Source: Agarophyton chilense (lineage: Eukaryota; Rhodophyta; Florideophyceae; Gracilariales; Gracilariaceae). From it: a stretch of 64,000 nucleotides of DNA. How positions within the stretch are numbered: the first letter of the stretch is position 1; every line of letters starts with the position of its first letter. Shown here piece after piece: positions 11,143 to 22,009 of the stretch. The stretch covers positions 1,054,001-1,118,000 of the forward strand of contig JARGXX010000016.1 in NCBI GenBank assembly GCA_030374765.1. Reading direction: 5' to 3'. A program made the translations under genes and the position numbers. The notes under the pieces are model-generated. The model saw only the letters and a list, made by a program, of their open reading frames with translations. It had not been told where the DNA came from and did not search any database.

Positions 11143-12314
11143 TTAATTTTCGTTCCCGTCTCCTTGCTTGCGCAAGGCACACTTATTCTTCTTAAACTCC
11201 TTACGAAGCTTCGCCGACTTGTTAAGCTTTCGCTTCATTGACTCGCTTATCAAATCGTCGTGCTCTTCTCCGAGTTCTCTGGCAGCTTCCCAGTTGCCAG
11301 TCTTATCAACCATTGTCACTGCAGCCCACCTACGAATTTCCAACTCCACCGCCAACTCATTTATAGCGCGCTTAACGCCCAACGAGCTGATAAGGCCTTC
11401 AGTAACCCGGGCTAGTGTTGCAGCTTCCCGGCGGTTCCAAATTCCCGTCAAATGACGAGCTTCAACCGACGCAGAGACCGTCCGATGATTCGTCAGGGTG
11501 TTGCGGAGCATATCCTCCCCTTCAAACCCGTCAACCGAAATATATTGTTCAGGAAACGGTTTGCTAGCGAAAGCAAGCACAACTTCTTTTTCTCCTTCTT
11601 TCGCTTCGAATTGAAAGCCTTCTTCGCAAAGCTCGTAATTCCCTCATATCCATCGTCGGACTCTGAGCCAGAGTCATTGTCGGAATCGACAACAACCCCT
11701 TCCATCGTCTGTCTGATGTCCACAAGAAAATCCTCCTCCTTTGATTTCTTCTTTGAACTCTTCTGCGACTCCTTCAATTCCTTAATGTCTTTAGTCATGC
11801 GTTTCTGCGCCTTCTCCAAACCCTCCATGAAAGAAAAGCTTTTCTGCATTTCACTGGGCCGGGTAGTAGTCTCTTCCTCAGAGTCAGACTCCAGAGCGGA
11901 TTCGGACTCGTATTCACTAGAGAATTCACCCTCTTTTCTCCCCGTCACGAGTTTAGAACGCCGTCGAGGTTTTTGATCCGAGACGGTTACAACTCGAGTA
12001 CTCGCTACTCTCTTAGAAGACCCCGCTTTTGACAAACGTCCTCCGACACTCAGTGGGTATGTTTTATCTTCAATGCAATCGAAAAAGACGTCGGTCTCCC
12101 CCTCTTTAGGGATCCCCAGAATCTCATTCCTAATTACACGAACGAGAGCATTTCTGCTCTGTGACTTTTCTCCAAGGTACACTGAAAGCCTATCCCGAAA
12201 AGTTTCTTTTACGACGCCCAAGGCATCTTCCCCCATGCCCTCGATTTTCTGCCGGAGAGCCCTAAAGTTTGAAATTCTGTTTGTAGCAAATCCACCACCT
12301 CTAAGGACGGTCAA
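11143..12314 (-). other. Acidic/lysine-rich open frames, possibly gag-like
   Basis: Two minus-strand open frames (11143-11580 and 11493-12314; first ATG of the longer one at 12236). The longer is rich in Ser/Glu/Lys with acidic runs and a KKEKKK-type basic patch. The shorter has an alpha-helical, repeat-free segment (NRREAATLARVTEGLISSLG) and ends in a Lys/Arg-rich tail after an acidic linker. That tail recalls gag-like proteins of DIRS-type retroelements, but I cannot name a family and no RT or recombinase is nearby. Treated as a possible fossil. Confidence 0.35.
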
Positions 12315-13263
12315 TCCATTCCTTCCTCGGGACTACTTTTACCCATACTGCAGGCTTGCGCTTTTAGGAGGGCTTCTTCCGGCTGAGCGCGCGACCTAAA
12401 TAGGTATAGCCGTCACCCAACCCCCATACAATTGGAATTAGGTCTGGGCCTCGTATCCGCCAGGTCCCTCAGATTTGTGCCTCCACAACACTACCCACAG
12501 TTACTAATGGACAGACCTTGGTGCTTTAAACACTCCCGTATTGCGTAAGTACGCAAAGCGCATCGTACGGAAATTTGAACATTTTGTTTTCAAAAAACTC
12601 TTCAAAAACTAAACACCAATATCGCAAAAAACCGTTAATTTCGATATGCAAATTCAAAAACCTTATAACACTCGATTGAAAACACGCAGAAACCCCAGCC
12701 AAATACCTTTAAACGACCTTCCGGAGTGCACTGACGATAAACTTGCGCAAGTGCGAAAAACCCCCTTGTCACCCAATTAAGGAAAGACCTTACATAATTC
12801 CGTGTCCGAACTCTAACACAAGAAACGCCAGTAAAGCCCAATTGACAACAACCGATACGGGAACTCATTTAGGCTCTGCATTTCGTCGAACATAGCCTTA
12901 AAAGAATTAATTTTCACCAGCATACCGCAACGCCCGGCCTTGAAATACCGGTAATTTAATTTCCTCAGAAAATTGAAGCAAGTCTCAAGAAATCTGAAAA
13001 AACACACCAACATAATAGGGATCACTGGCATACGGAGGCCTGATCACTTTCCTCTCCAACAGGGATCCCTCCCTGACTTACTCCGTTAGCTAGCTTACGC
13101 TGCCCAGTCGACACCACGAGGAGGTGGAGTAAAGCTTTAGTCGACCAAACGCAGAGGCGTCAATTTTTCGTCAAGTCTCCGGAAATAATAATCCCTATGC
13201 AGGCTCTGGATTACAACATCACAGAGGGCCACAGTTTTGGAATCAAATGAGGCCAATTGTCTT
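12315..13263. other. Intergenic, no gene recognised
   Basis: About 950 bp between the gag-like frames and the 3' end of the protease gene. Short frames on the minus strand (12635-12868, 12813-13031) show no domain and no matching neighbour. AT-rich in the middle. Confidence 0.5.
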
Positions 13264-15207
13264 TTAGACACTGGATCCCGTTTTGGAGTAAGTCGGTCTC
13301 TGGAATTCGGAATCACTATCTTCTATTTCATTGTCTTCATGACCCTCATCCTCAGCATTAGTTTCCCTTGCGACGTTGGTGTTTCCACTTCCCTTACCCT
13401 CCTTCTTAAACTGCAATAGGTTATCCATGCTAGCGCCGTTCCCCTGGACCTCACCCATGTGTTGTCTTGGCATTCGTTCAGCGACTTCTCTCCCTATTCG
13501 TTTTATGATCAGCGCGGCCGATACAGACACAATAACGCCAAGCCCCACTGCACCTGCTATAATACCCAGCGTTGGCAATGCGGCAAGCCCTAAAACGGAT
13601 CTCTTTCCATCTACGAAATCGGATTCGTTCACTGCATCCGCGCTATCATCTCCATGCACCCCAAAACCACGCGCTTCTCCGTTTGTAACGTTTTGGATCC
13701 ATTGCCAGTACTGACCGACTCTTGTGTAGAATCCGGGCAGTCCCTTTCTTGCACAACCAATTCCACCGCTCACCACTCCTACTTGCACATATTTCCCTTT
13801 GGCTCGCACGACAATGGGCCCTCCAGAATCCCCGTAACAAGTGTCTCCTGCACAGTCATCGTCGGCATAACCAGCACACAGGTGACTTCTACTTTGTAGA
13901 GCACGTGCAAATTCTGGCGCTCCGTATGAAGCAAAAGCTTGTACGCATCTCTTGAATGAAACGATAGGAATATCAACTTGCAGTAACGTGCGTTCTATGG
14001 CAGAAATCCAATCCTCTGCTACCTGTCCGTAACCGCTAGCCCTTACGAATCGTCCTGGGTCAGGCCCTTTCTCATTGAAATTAAGTAGTACCGGCCTTCC
14101 GTGTTTCATAGAATCTGTTTCAATCACTGCGATATCATTTGCTTCTACCTGCCCTGCTAGAGACAGTGTGTAATCAGGATGTGCAATAAATCGCTTCACT
14201 CTGTAGCTTGCACCATTAAGATTTGTGTTTCCTCCAATGAGGGCTTCCCCACCTTCCCGTACTTGACAGTGAGCAGCTGTGAGAATCCACCGTGGACCTA
14301 TCACTGTGCCAGAACACGCCCCGGATGATGAACGAATTGACACCATGTATAGGCGAATAGTCAAATCACTCACCTCAGTTCCCGCAACCACATTGTTTGT
14401 TGATGTATAATGATCTGTTTTGCTGTATACCCCTTTCTCTTTACCGGTCCAAGAATCATCGTTGGAATCCGCACGGATTTTCATTGAACCTCTTGTAGTC
14501 TGGGCCGAAGCAATGTATTCTTCGGTCGAATGAATTCGCAAGGCAGTGGTCGTCTTGTTGAGCTTTTCTGTTTCGGGCGGAAGGCCGAGGTATTCCTTAT
14601 ATTTATTATCATCGGATGTAACACTGCTCGAGTCAAATTGAACTCGGTTCGTCTGGTTCCACTTGCCGTCTCGCCCTGAACGCAGACGAACCGGACAAGG
14701 CAATGGCATGCTTTGAAATATATGCATAATCTCAAGTTCACAATCGTCTTCATCAGACCTTGTTCGTATCGCCATCACAAAGGTTTCGTTCCGATACAGC
14801 TCGATGTTTGGTGTTTGAAAGAAGAATTTATCATACACCATGTTGTACTCGTTTGCTCGGCTGCCTACAGCAGAAAATTCGGGGATGTAATCTGGCGCCC
14901 CACTATACCTTGACGAACGCCATTCAGTAAACTTTTCATTAGTAAAAACCAGAAAGTCAACTTCAACTTGAGATTGTGTTTTCGTTGACAGTCCAAAACT
15001 GACAAAGCAGGGACAGTTTCGCAAGTGCACTGGATCCAGTATTTGGACCCCTTCCTTAACGCATGTAGGAACCACATCGAACATCATCCTTTGCTCCGTC
15101 CCAACTCGATAAGGCGCACGCGCGGAAAAAGCTTGAGTGCCGCTCACTTTGATAAGGAACATGAAACTCGCTGTTAGCAAAACAGTTGTGTATACATGTC
15201 TTCTCAT
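13264..15207 (-). CDS. Membrane-anchored trypsin-like serine protease
   Basis: 647-residue protein read without introns from an ATG. Residues 1-26 form a signal peptide (hydrophobic core VLLTASFMFLIKV). Residues ~30-270 are a Cys-containing N-terminal region with NxT/NxS sites that I do not recognise. An S1 trypsin domain spans ~272-508 with the full triad: His313 in LTAAHC, Asp358 in NDIAVIE, Ser461 in GDSGGP. Asp455, six residues before the Ser, matches trypsin Asp189 and predicts cleavage after Arg/Lys. A hydrophobic segment at ~539-568 followed by KRIGRE looks like a single membrane span, leaving a polar, acidic ~75-residue tail inside. Predicted to be a type I cell-surface or secretory-route protease. 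The usual activation cleavage (IVGG-type) is not clear; VVAGTEVSD at ~273 is the best candidate. Confidence 0.88.
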   Translation of the reverse strand: MRRHVYTTVLLTASFMFLIKVSGTQAFSARAPYRVGTEQRMMFDVVPTCVKEGVQILDPVHLRNCPCFVSFGLSTKTQSQVEVDFLVFTNEKFTEWRSSRYSGAPDYIPEFSAVGSRANEYNMVYDKFFFQTPNIELYRNETFVMAIRTRSDEDDCELEIMHIFQSMPLPCPVRLRSGRDGKWNQTNRVQFDSSSVTSDDNKYKEYLGLPPETEKLNKTTTALRIHSTEEYIASAQTTRGSMKIRADSNDDSWTGKEKGVYSKTDHYTSTNNVVAGTEVSDLTIRLYMVSIRSSSGACSGTVIGPRWILTAAHCQVREGGEALIGGNTNLNGASYRVKRFIAHPDYTLSLAGQVEANDIAVIETDSMKHGRPVLLNFNEKGPDPGRFVRASGYGQVAEDWISAIERTLLQVDIPIVSFKRCVQAFASYGAPEFARALQSRSHLCAGYADDDCAGDTCYGDSGGPIVVRAKGKYVQVGVVSGGIGCARKGLPGFYTRVGQYWQWIQNVTNGEARGFGVHGDDSADAVNESDFVDGKRSVLGLAALPTLGIIAGAVGLGVIVSVSAALIIKRIGREVAERMPRQHMGEVQGNGASMDNLLQFKKEGKGSGNTNVARETNAEDEGHEDNEIEDSDSEFQRPTYSKTGSSV

Positions 15208-16643
15208 TTCGGGCGCAGATACGCGCCCGCATTGGTTGTAGCTATCGGATGAGTGATGGTACCAGGTGAGCTAATGGCGGAAACGAAGGAGACAGCATAC
15301 TTGTTTAAGAATAATGTTGAGATTTCCGGTATTATCCGGTAACGGCCATCCCGGTAATGTGCTTGGCGCTAATGTTTATCTCTCAGCCAGGCCAACATGT
15401 TTTGGTCATGACCAGGAGCCTTGGCACCGATTCCGGCGAATTCTTCGGGGGTTTATATGGAGGTATTTGCACGACAATTAATGTCTAAATGAGGTTTGCG
15501 GTGGAAGTTGTTTAACGGGCCAAGTATTTTGTGAGTGGGCTATTCTCGTAACCCTTGTAGGTTTTCTCTCCAAAGAAACCACCCGGTTGGACTGACTGGT
15601 AGTCGTATCACCCTCGATCAGATGAACTCACTGGCCATATATCCAAGCGGATGAACTTGGACTTGACGCAAAAGTCATCTCTAAACGGTGTGCAACTTGG
15701 GGGAAAATTCACCGATAAAGACCTTAGCAATCTCATGATGTCGATGATATACATTCGAGATTTGTGCTTGACCAGATTAAGCACTACAGTATGTGGCAGG
15801 ACGAGAAAGGTGCAACCTGATCACTGAAGGCGCGTACAGATCCATCATTTCGATGAAGAAGTCAAATCCTTTAAACCGGGGATGAACTTAGAATTATCAA
15901 TCTGCACATCAGCGACCGCGGCGAAATCTGGTGTGAAAAAAACCGAACCAATTATCCGCCTGAAAGACTTTGTTTTGCAAGGTACAACGGTAGTGTCATG
16001 AACAACTGTACTGTAGGAGGTAATTCTTTACGGTGGGCAGCATGTGGCCAACAAAGAGAATCAACACCCCTCACCGTGAGGCAATCGGAAGGGAGGGAGG
16101 GATATTGAGGGATTCCTGACGCGGTACCGGAACCCTAAGCACAACAGTACGCGGGTTCCCTTCGTATGTACGAAGGGTACAACGTGTACCGTTGTACGAG
16201 GTTTTCTAGACAACCACGCCTCACACATGCTAAGATTCTCAGTTGCCGTAATATGCATGTGACTTCGCGGAATGACGCCAAGCTAACCAGAGGGACTACA
16301 AATCGTTTCTCATGAAACCGAACGGCACCAACGCCGTCTGACGACGATTTTCATAACATAAATTGTCATCTACGCTGTTGAAATTTTGAATACCCAAATC
16401 TACACCAGCACGTCTTAATTGTGGGTCGTCTTTCCGTTACCAAATACGTGGTGATAGGAAGATTTTATTAGGTGGTCGTCACAGCAATACCATCGTTCGT
16501 GGTGTGTTTACTTCGTGATGAAGCATTCGCGATAAGCCTTGATTATTGATATCAAACTCGCGATCCCAAACGGGCGTCAGCAGAAATCAAGCAATTTGTT
16601 GGACAATCGTTTCAGTTTGCTTGCTTCGTAAGGAGTTTCAGGG
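15208..16643. other. Divergent intergenic region, protease / MnmG
   Basis: 1.4 kb between two divergent genes, presumably holding both promoters. No ORF or RNA gene is recognised. It contains CCGGTA three times at 15328-15355 and a pair of adjacent hairpins at 16158-16197. Confidence 0.6.
16158..16197. other. Two adjacent perfect hairpins
   Basis: CCCTTCGTA-TG-TACGAAGGG (16158-16177), then GTACAACG-TGTAC-CGTTGTAC (16177-16197), sharing one base. They lie ~450 bp upstream of the MnmG start codon. Function unknown. Confidence 0.7.
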
Positions 16644-18695
16644 ATGGAACTGTCTGCTTTCCGGGACGTGTTCAGATCTGGTGTTACTCGGCGTGTCTAC
16701 GATGTTATTGTAGTCGGGGGCGGACACGCTGGCTGCGAGGCTGCATCGGCGGCAGCTCGAATGGGAGCTAATGTGGCATTATTAACACATCGCTTGGATA
16801 CGATAGGGGCCATGAGCTGCAACCCGAGCGTCGGAGGAATCGGGAAAGGTCACCTTGTGCGAGAGATAGATGCCCTAGATGGAATTATGCCTAGGGCTGC
16901 GGATAAAGCATCGATTCAGTTTCGGACTCTGAACTCTTCAAGAGGTATGGCTGTACAAGGACCTCGTGCACAATGTGATCGAGGCCTCTACAAGAAAGCA
17001 GTACGTGAGGCATTGACCTCACAGTCTCATGAAACTCTGAGCGTTATTGAAGGGAGCGCAGAAAGCTTCATTCTGAACGATCAGCGTGTTTTGGGGGTCC
17101 AAACCAGGAACAATGTCGGGCAGGATGGGGAGCAGTTACACGCAGGCGCTGTTGTTTTGACCACTGGAACTTTTTTGAATGGAAAGATGTTCGTCGGAAA
17201 ATCCTACAGTGAAGGAGGTCGAAGGGGAGATGTGTCATCCGTTGGAATCGCCCATGCATTGAGATCCTCAGGTTTAAGATTGGGAAGAATGAAAACTGGC
17301 ACACCCCCAAGACTCTTTAGGGATTCAATAGATTTCAATGGTTTAGAAGAGGAGAAGTCAGATGACAAACCTCTTTTTTTTTCGTTCATGACGGATTCGG
17401 ACAGTCTTCAAAACCGCCAACTTGTCAGTTGCTTTAAATCAAAGACATGTAGAGCAACACATGACATCGTGAGGGCGGCCATGGCCACAGGACTTACTCC
17501 AAGATACGATTCAAACAACGGACCTCGATACTGCCCGAGTTTGGAGGCTAAGATTGAAAGATTTGGTGACAGAGATGGACATACCGTATGGCTGGAGCCA
17601 GAAGGTCTCGACTCAACTCTTGTTTACCCAGCCGGAATTTCTATGTCATTACCTGCAGAAATCCAACAAAAAGTAGTCAATTCTATTCCAGGATTAGAAC
17701 ATGCGCGAATTCACATTCCTGGTTACGCAGTAGAATACGACTATGTAGATCCACGCGATCTCTCTCCCAATCTCGAATGCAAGCGGTTACCTGGATTGTT
17801 TTTGGCGGGACAAATAAATGGCACCACTGGCTACGAAGAAGCAGCAGCGCAAGGTATTTTGGCTGGTATCAACGCCGTTATGAGCCTAAATCGCAGGGAT
17901 ACTGGAAGTGGCGCGACTGAGAATCACCCCCCGGGGGAAAGCGAATGTCATCGAGATGGTTATGTCCGTCTCGGACGTTCGGATGCATACATCGGGGTTC
18001 TTCTCGACGATTTGACTAGGCTGGGCACATCTGAGCCGTACAGGATGCTTACGTCTCGTGCCGAATTTCGAATGAGTTTGAGGCCAGATAATGCCGATAA
18101 ACGATTGACACCTATTGGAAAGACTGCGGGTTGCGTTTCGAGAGAACGTTGGTCTCACTTTGAACGGAAGCAGCAGATTGTGCGAAAAGCAAGCGAATGT
18201 CTGCAGGCTGTGAAGCTGACCCCAAGCGAATGGAAAGCACGGGCTTTTGATAGTTTATTTCCGGGCGGGGTAATCGACGGGAAGCATAGTGTAAGTGCCT
18301 GGCAGGCACTGGCACGTACAGGCATTTCCATCCAACGTCTCTGTGGGGAATTCGGAGACGATTGCAAACCTTTAAAAGAGCTGAGCCGGCACACTGAAGC
18401 TATGAGACATTTGGAAGCGGAGAGCAAATATGAAGGACATATACGGCGACAACGGGCTGATATACAGCGGCTACGGCGAGATGAGGGCTTATGCATAGGC
18501 AAAGACTTTGATTTCGATTCTATTGGTGGACTTTCCACAGAAGATCGGGAAAAGCTGAATAAGAAGCCCAACACTTTGAGAGAGGCAGGGCAGAATTGCG
18601 GTATAACCCCAGCGGGGTTGAGTCTCATTCGCTCTCACTTACGGAGAAGGTCTCGCCGGGAGCGTGATGTCTGTGTAAATGGGGCGGTAGCCTGA
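16644..18695 (+). CDS. mnmG: tRNA uridine-5-carboxymethylaminomethyl enzyme MnmG (GidA/MTO1)
   Basis: 683 residues (E. coli MnmG is 629). FAD- and folate-dependent partner of MnmE, installing the xm5 group on U34 of tRNAs; in eukaryotes the family acts in mitochondria (MTO1) or plastids. FAD-binding glycine motif at ~22-32 ([11 protein letters not shown]). Both catalytic cysteines of the family are present: Cys59 in [12 protein letters not shown] and Cys297 in [11 protein letters not shown]. The C-terminal helical domain ([19 protein letters not shown]) is complete. The start is the first ATG, 15 bases after an in-frame stop. Only ~18 residues precede the FAD domain, so an organelle presequence, if any, is very short or lies on an unseen upstream exon. 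Its 3' end is 22 bp from the end of the convergent next gene. No MnmE is in the window. Confidence 0.95.
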   Translation: MELSAFRDVFRSGVTRRVYDVIVVGGGHAGCEAASAAARMGANVALLTHRLDTIGAMSCNPSVGGIGKGHLVREIDALDGIMPRAADKASIQFRTLNSSRGMAVQGPRAQCDRGLYKKAVREALTSQSHETLSVIEGSAESFILNDQRVLGVQTRNNVGQDGEQLHAGAVVLTTGTFLNGKMFVGKSYSEGGRRGDVSSVGIAHALRSSGLRLGRMKTGTPPRLFRDSIDFNGLEEEKSDDKPLFFSFMTDSDSLQNRQLVSCFKSKTCRATHDIVRAAMATGLTPRYDSNNGPRYCPSLEAKIERFGDRDGHTVWLEPEGLDSTLVYPAGISMSLPAEIQQKVVNSIPGLEHARIHIPGYAVEYDYVDPRDLSPNLECKRLPGLFLAGQINGTTGYEEAAAQGILAGINAVMSLNRRDTGSGATENHPPGESECHRDGYVRLGRSDAYIGVLLDDLTRLGTSEPYRMLTSRAEFRMSLRPDNADKRLTPIGKTAGCVSRERWSHFERKQQIVRKASECLQAVKLTPSEWKARAFDSLFPGGVIDGKHSVSAWQALARTGISIQRLCGEFGDDCKPLKELSRHTEAMRHLEAESKYEGHIRRQRADIQRLRRDEGLCIGKDFDFDSIGGLSTEDREKLNKKPNTLREAGQNCGITPAGLSLIRSHLRRRSRRERDVCVNGAVA

Positions 18696-18717
18696 CTGAG
18701 TTCCAAGAAATGTTGCG

Positions 18718-19359
18718 TTATGGCTCAAGAGAGTGCCCTGATTGGCTTGGAGTGAGCTCTCGTATAGATTCATCCATGGAAGACAGGGAAACGGCGCTGA
18801 GATCAATCAAGGATTGAGATGGGTCGGGAGCCTTTTCCACCTGTTGCGCTCGACTTGGTGATTCGTGTTGACGCCCTGTCCAGCATCTCATGACTTCATC
18901 GTAATCAAAGTCAACGGTCTGGAGCGGGAGGAGTGTGGCATCAACACCCAAAACTTTCTCAAGGTCCGAAATGAGATCGCAATACTGTAACTTCGAGTAT
19001 TCTCCATTTTGCAGTTGGAAAGATGACATGTAGATATGAGAACGCGTTAAGAAAGAAACGTGAATTGCAATTATATGTTCAATACGAGAGCGAATGCTGT
19101 CTGGAACAATTTTCTCATATGCTGCTCGAAATGAACGAACGATGTAAAGAGATAGAGGACTTTCCTCAGCGATACCGCCGTGGCAATATACGAGCGTCAG
19201 TGGGCCTGCGGGTGGCACGATACATAATTGTTCCCTTATCTCGCGTTCAAAAAATGAAGACTTGGAGGACGGAAGATTTTGAGGGTGGAAAAAGAGCACA
19301 GCGCGATTTTGGGTATCAACATGCGAAGCGAGAGTGATGAAACAGGATTGACGTGTCAT
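18718..19359 (-). CDS. CRAL-TRIO/BCH-like protein
   Basis: 213 residues, intronless from an ATG. Residues ~50-145 fit the divergent CRAL-TRIO (BCH) fold: a strand ending in LVYCHGG (~56-62), a helix with SFRAAYEKIVPDSIRSRIEH, a strand IIAIHVSFLTR (~96-106), and the typical near-end KLQYCDLISDLEKVLG (~123-138). BCH/CRAL-TRIO_2 domains bind lipids or small GTPase regulators. The tail after ~160 is polar and Ser-rich. It converges on mnmG with 22 bp between stop codons, so the two transcripts should overlap at their 3' ends. Family assignment is by pattern only; membership in another Rossmann-like family is possible. Confidence 0.5.
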   Translation of the reverse strand: MTRQSCFITLASHVDTQNRAVLFFHPQNLPSSKSSFFEREIREQLCIVPPAGPLTLVYCHGGIAEESPLSLYIVRSFRAAYEKIVPDSIRSRIEHIIAIHVSFLTRSHIYMSSFQLQNGEYSKLQYCDLISDLEKVLGVDATLLPLQTVDFDYDEVMRCWTGRQHESPSRAQQVEKAPDPSQSLIDLSAVSLSSMDESIRELTPSQSGHSLEP

Positions 19360-20424
19360 GGCAAACGAATGGAAGAGTCCTTGAGGCTTTGTAAAAACGG
19401 CGAATGTTCGTGAGACAAAGGGAGCTGGGCGTACCTAACAGTCGGGCGCCCTCCTATACAGATGACAGTTAAAGTGGGAGAACAAGAAACTCACATCCAA
19501 GGATTTGGGTCAAGTCCAGCTGGCAAGGCCTCGTGGTTGGCTGTGTTCAACGTTGTGCTGGTCTAAACGACATTGTACAGAGGAATTTGGGGTCAAACTG
19601 TGATGGGCCTTCATTTTAAAGAGGCTTGGCATTGCGCAAACAGCTGTGCGTGTTACGCGACTTGATTCGGTTGGCAATGAGAACGTGATGCCTGTGCGCA
19701 ATTTGGCCTTCCGAGATAAGGTTAGCAATCAATCAGATTGCTAACCCCTAAAATTTGTTTTAATCTCAGGCCCCCGCGGTCGTCGTTCACGTGCCGATCC
19801 TCACATTCTGGCGGCGAGGTCGCGCAATCGAAAGGATAGCCCACAAATGCGTCCCAAAAGCTAGCATTCCAAAGTTTGTTATTCGAGGTGAGCTCTCCAA
19901 TGTTCTCTGGTGCAGTGCGGCATCCACCCACTACTAGTTATCTCAATGTTTGGCAAAAGAAAGCTAAATGCGTATTGACGCCCAGATGATACAAGTATTA
20001 AAGGAGATGCTGCAAATTAAGTCATCTATCCTCCTTTTCAAAATTGGAAGATATGAAAGATTCGCATAGAAGGGGGATTCCTGAAATGTATTGACTTTAC
20101 CAGGCTGATGGTACTAGGGCGAAGTACCAGGGCGACCTTCGTTTAAAAGGTCTATTTGTACAGCGTCCAAGACATAGCAAGCCGAAGTGTGGTCACAACC
20201 TTTTCAGTTGAAGTTCGAAGCCTCGCTGTGTCGCTGTGATCCAGGCTGGATCTGAATAAAAACCTCTTTGACAAGCCTCGTCTGTGAAGGTGCCTTCAAG
20301 CGATCTCACCTGGCCATCTGTGCTCATTCGTTGATTAGAAACGGAACTTCGGAAAATTTCATTTGCCACCTTTTTGTTCAATTAAAAACGTACACAGGTG
20401 GGAGATCAACACTATCAAGAGACA
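19360..20424. other. Divergent intergenic region, CRAL-TRIO-like / DHAR
   Basis: About 1.07 kb. Short frames on the minus strand (19510-19728, 19722-19931, 20193-20381) have no recognised domain. Presumably promoter sequence for both genes. Confidence 0.5.
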
Positions 20425-21288
20425 ATGCACAGTTCGAAAAAATGCAGAGCACTTGCCACACCGAAAAAAGGGTGCTGGTGCGTGTCGTGTGGTATTTTTT
20501 CCATCGCAATGAAAGAAGTAGCATTCAGCAGAGCCATTGCATTTCCCGCAGTTAATAATCACAGATTGGTTTGTAGGAGACTAAGCAGATTCAGAACTAT
20601 GACTATGACACAGAAGCCGGTATCGGAGAAAGGGAAATTGCTGTTTGCAAAGGCAGGACCCGATGGGAAATCTCTTGGAGATTGCCCGTTCACGCAAAAG
20701 GCCAATCTTGCTTTGCGGTTCGGTGGGATGGAATTCGACGTTTGCTGTATTGATGTGAGCAACAAGCCAAAGTGGTTTTTGGAACTCACGAAGGCTGGTA
20801 CTACGCCAGCTTTTCAGAACGGAGACGATGTGCTGGAGGACTCTGAAGACATCGTGAAGCTTTCGGATGAAATGGGAACAAGCGATACAACGCTGATCCG
20901 TCCCGAAGAGGCGCTGTGGAATGAAGGCGAACAAGTGGTGAGCAAGGTATTCCCCGCGTTCGTGGCGTTCCTAAAAAACAAGGACACAGCAAAAGAAGAA
21001 GAGGTCAAAAAAAATTTGAGCGATACGATTTGCGAAGTGGGTGCATTTCTAAGCAAGACGGGTGGAAAGTTTCTGCTAGGTGATGAAGTTAGCTCGCTGG
21101 ATTGCAAGCTGGCACCCGTGTTGCACCACACTATGGTAGCCGGAAAGCACTACAAGGGATACGATGTCGGGAGTGTTTCAGGGCTTGTTTCGCAGTACAT
21201 GGACAACATGCGAGTATCTGAAGAATGGAAGCCCACGGCGTGCGACGATGCAACGATTGTGTGGGGTTGGAGCAAGTTTTTCAAGTAA
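20425..21288 (+). CDS. DHAR: Dehydroascorbate reductase (GST-fold)
   Basis: Glutathione-dependent reduction of dehydroascorbate to ascorbate. The core begins near 20599 (MTMTQKPVSEK); the thioredoxin-like half has the active-site motif GDCPFTQKANLAL with the redox Cys in CPFT, then NKPKWFLELTKAGTTPAF and a GST helical half ending VWGWSKFFK. Four in-frame ATGs are possible: 20425, 20509, 20599 and 20605. The extension from 20509 (MKEVAFSRAIAF...) is basic, hydroxylated, acid-free after its first residues and carries early phenylalanines, as red-algal plastid transit peptides do. Alternative starts could thus give plastid and cytosolic forms (inference). The still earlier codon at 20398 is GTG and was not used. 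Confidence 0.88.
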   Translation: MHSSKKCRALATPKKGCWCVSCGIFSIAMKEVAFSRAIAFPAVNNHRLVCRRLSRFRTMTMTQKPVSEKGKLLFAKAGPDGKSLGDCPFTQKANLALRFGGMEFDVCCIDVSNKPKWFLELTKAGTTPAFQNGDDVLEDSEDIVKLSDEMGTSDTTLIRPEEALWNEGEQVVSKVFPAFVAFLKNKDTAKEEEVKKNLSDTICEVGAFLSKTGGKFLLGDEVSSLDCKLAPVLHHTMVAGKHYKGYDVGSVSGLVSQYMDNMRVSEEWKPTACDDATIVWGWSKFFK

Positions 21289-22009
21289 GCACCTAGACCG
21301 AAATCGTGATGGTACGTGGATGTGTCGTGTGGGTTAATTGTATTTGTTCATTGTGACAGTCGGACGTTGAGGGCTGGACAGATATGCATTGAGATATGCA
21401 TTGTGCAATATTTTACGTGCATAACGAGCCGAGTTGGGGTTTCCGCTTGACACGGGAATGAAAGTTTGACGCCCTGTGCGAAGATCGCGGGGATGACCAC
21501 TTCTTTCTAACAGTTACCGACGGTACTGCGTGTGCGCAACAATGTCACAACAGCAAATTCACACAAGGTGTCCCGTTTCTCAACATATGACTGCACGGCA
21601 CGGTAAGTCGGGGCATGTCAAAACAAAGCACACGCTAAAAAACACGCACGCCTACTTACAGCGGGCACAGCGCCTTTTACGCTTCGCAACTGCTGCCACG
21701 TCGGCGACGCGCCTTTCCGTATATTTGCGCGTCCGCTCCATGAGGGTCGTGCCGTGCGCTCTGCCACACGCGCTCGCTATCAATGCCAGTGCGCCCTCCT
21801 GCTTCCCCACATCCATCCACGACCACCACCTCCTCCAGTGCGCCCGTTCTGCCTCCTTTCGTCTCCCATTGTATACTTCTCTATGCGTTCAGACACACTG
21901 CTTCCCTTCATCTAGTCCTCGCTCCTGTCCTCCTTCCTGGCAAGTTTGGTGTCGACGCGCTGCGTGCCCGGTGCACTAGAGGGTGGTGTGCTTGTCGGGA
22001 AGGCTTATC
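21289..22009. other. Intergenic, DHAR / PLC-X protein
   Basis: About 720 bp between two genes on the same strand. A 12-bp direct repeat (GATATGCATTGA/GT) lies at about 21381-21404. The last 250 bp are C/T-rich. No gene is supported. Confidence 0.5.

Noticed and set aside
12635-13031. Short minus-strand frames as small genes
   Set aside because: No domain, no homolog within the window, AT-rich, and no sign of conserved start context.
16630-16635. AAGGAG eight bases before the MnmG start, like a bacterial ribosome-binding site
   Set aside because: All context is eukaryotic nuclear (NAT10, GT14, LTR elements). The other genes lack such a site, so this is chance.
21983-22009. Longer N-terminus for the PLC-X protein
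   Set aside because: It would start at GTG; the ATG at 22010 gives the full domain.
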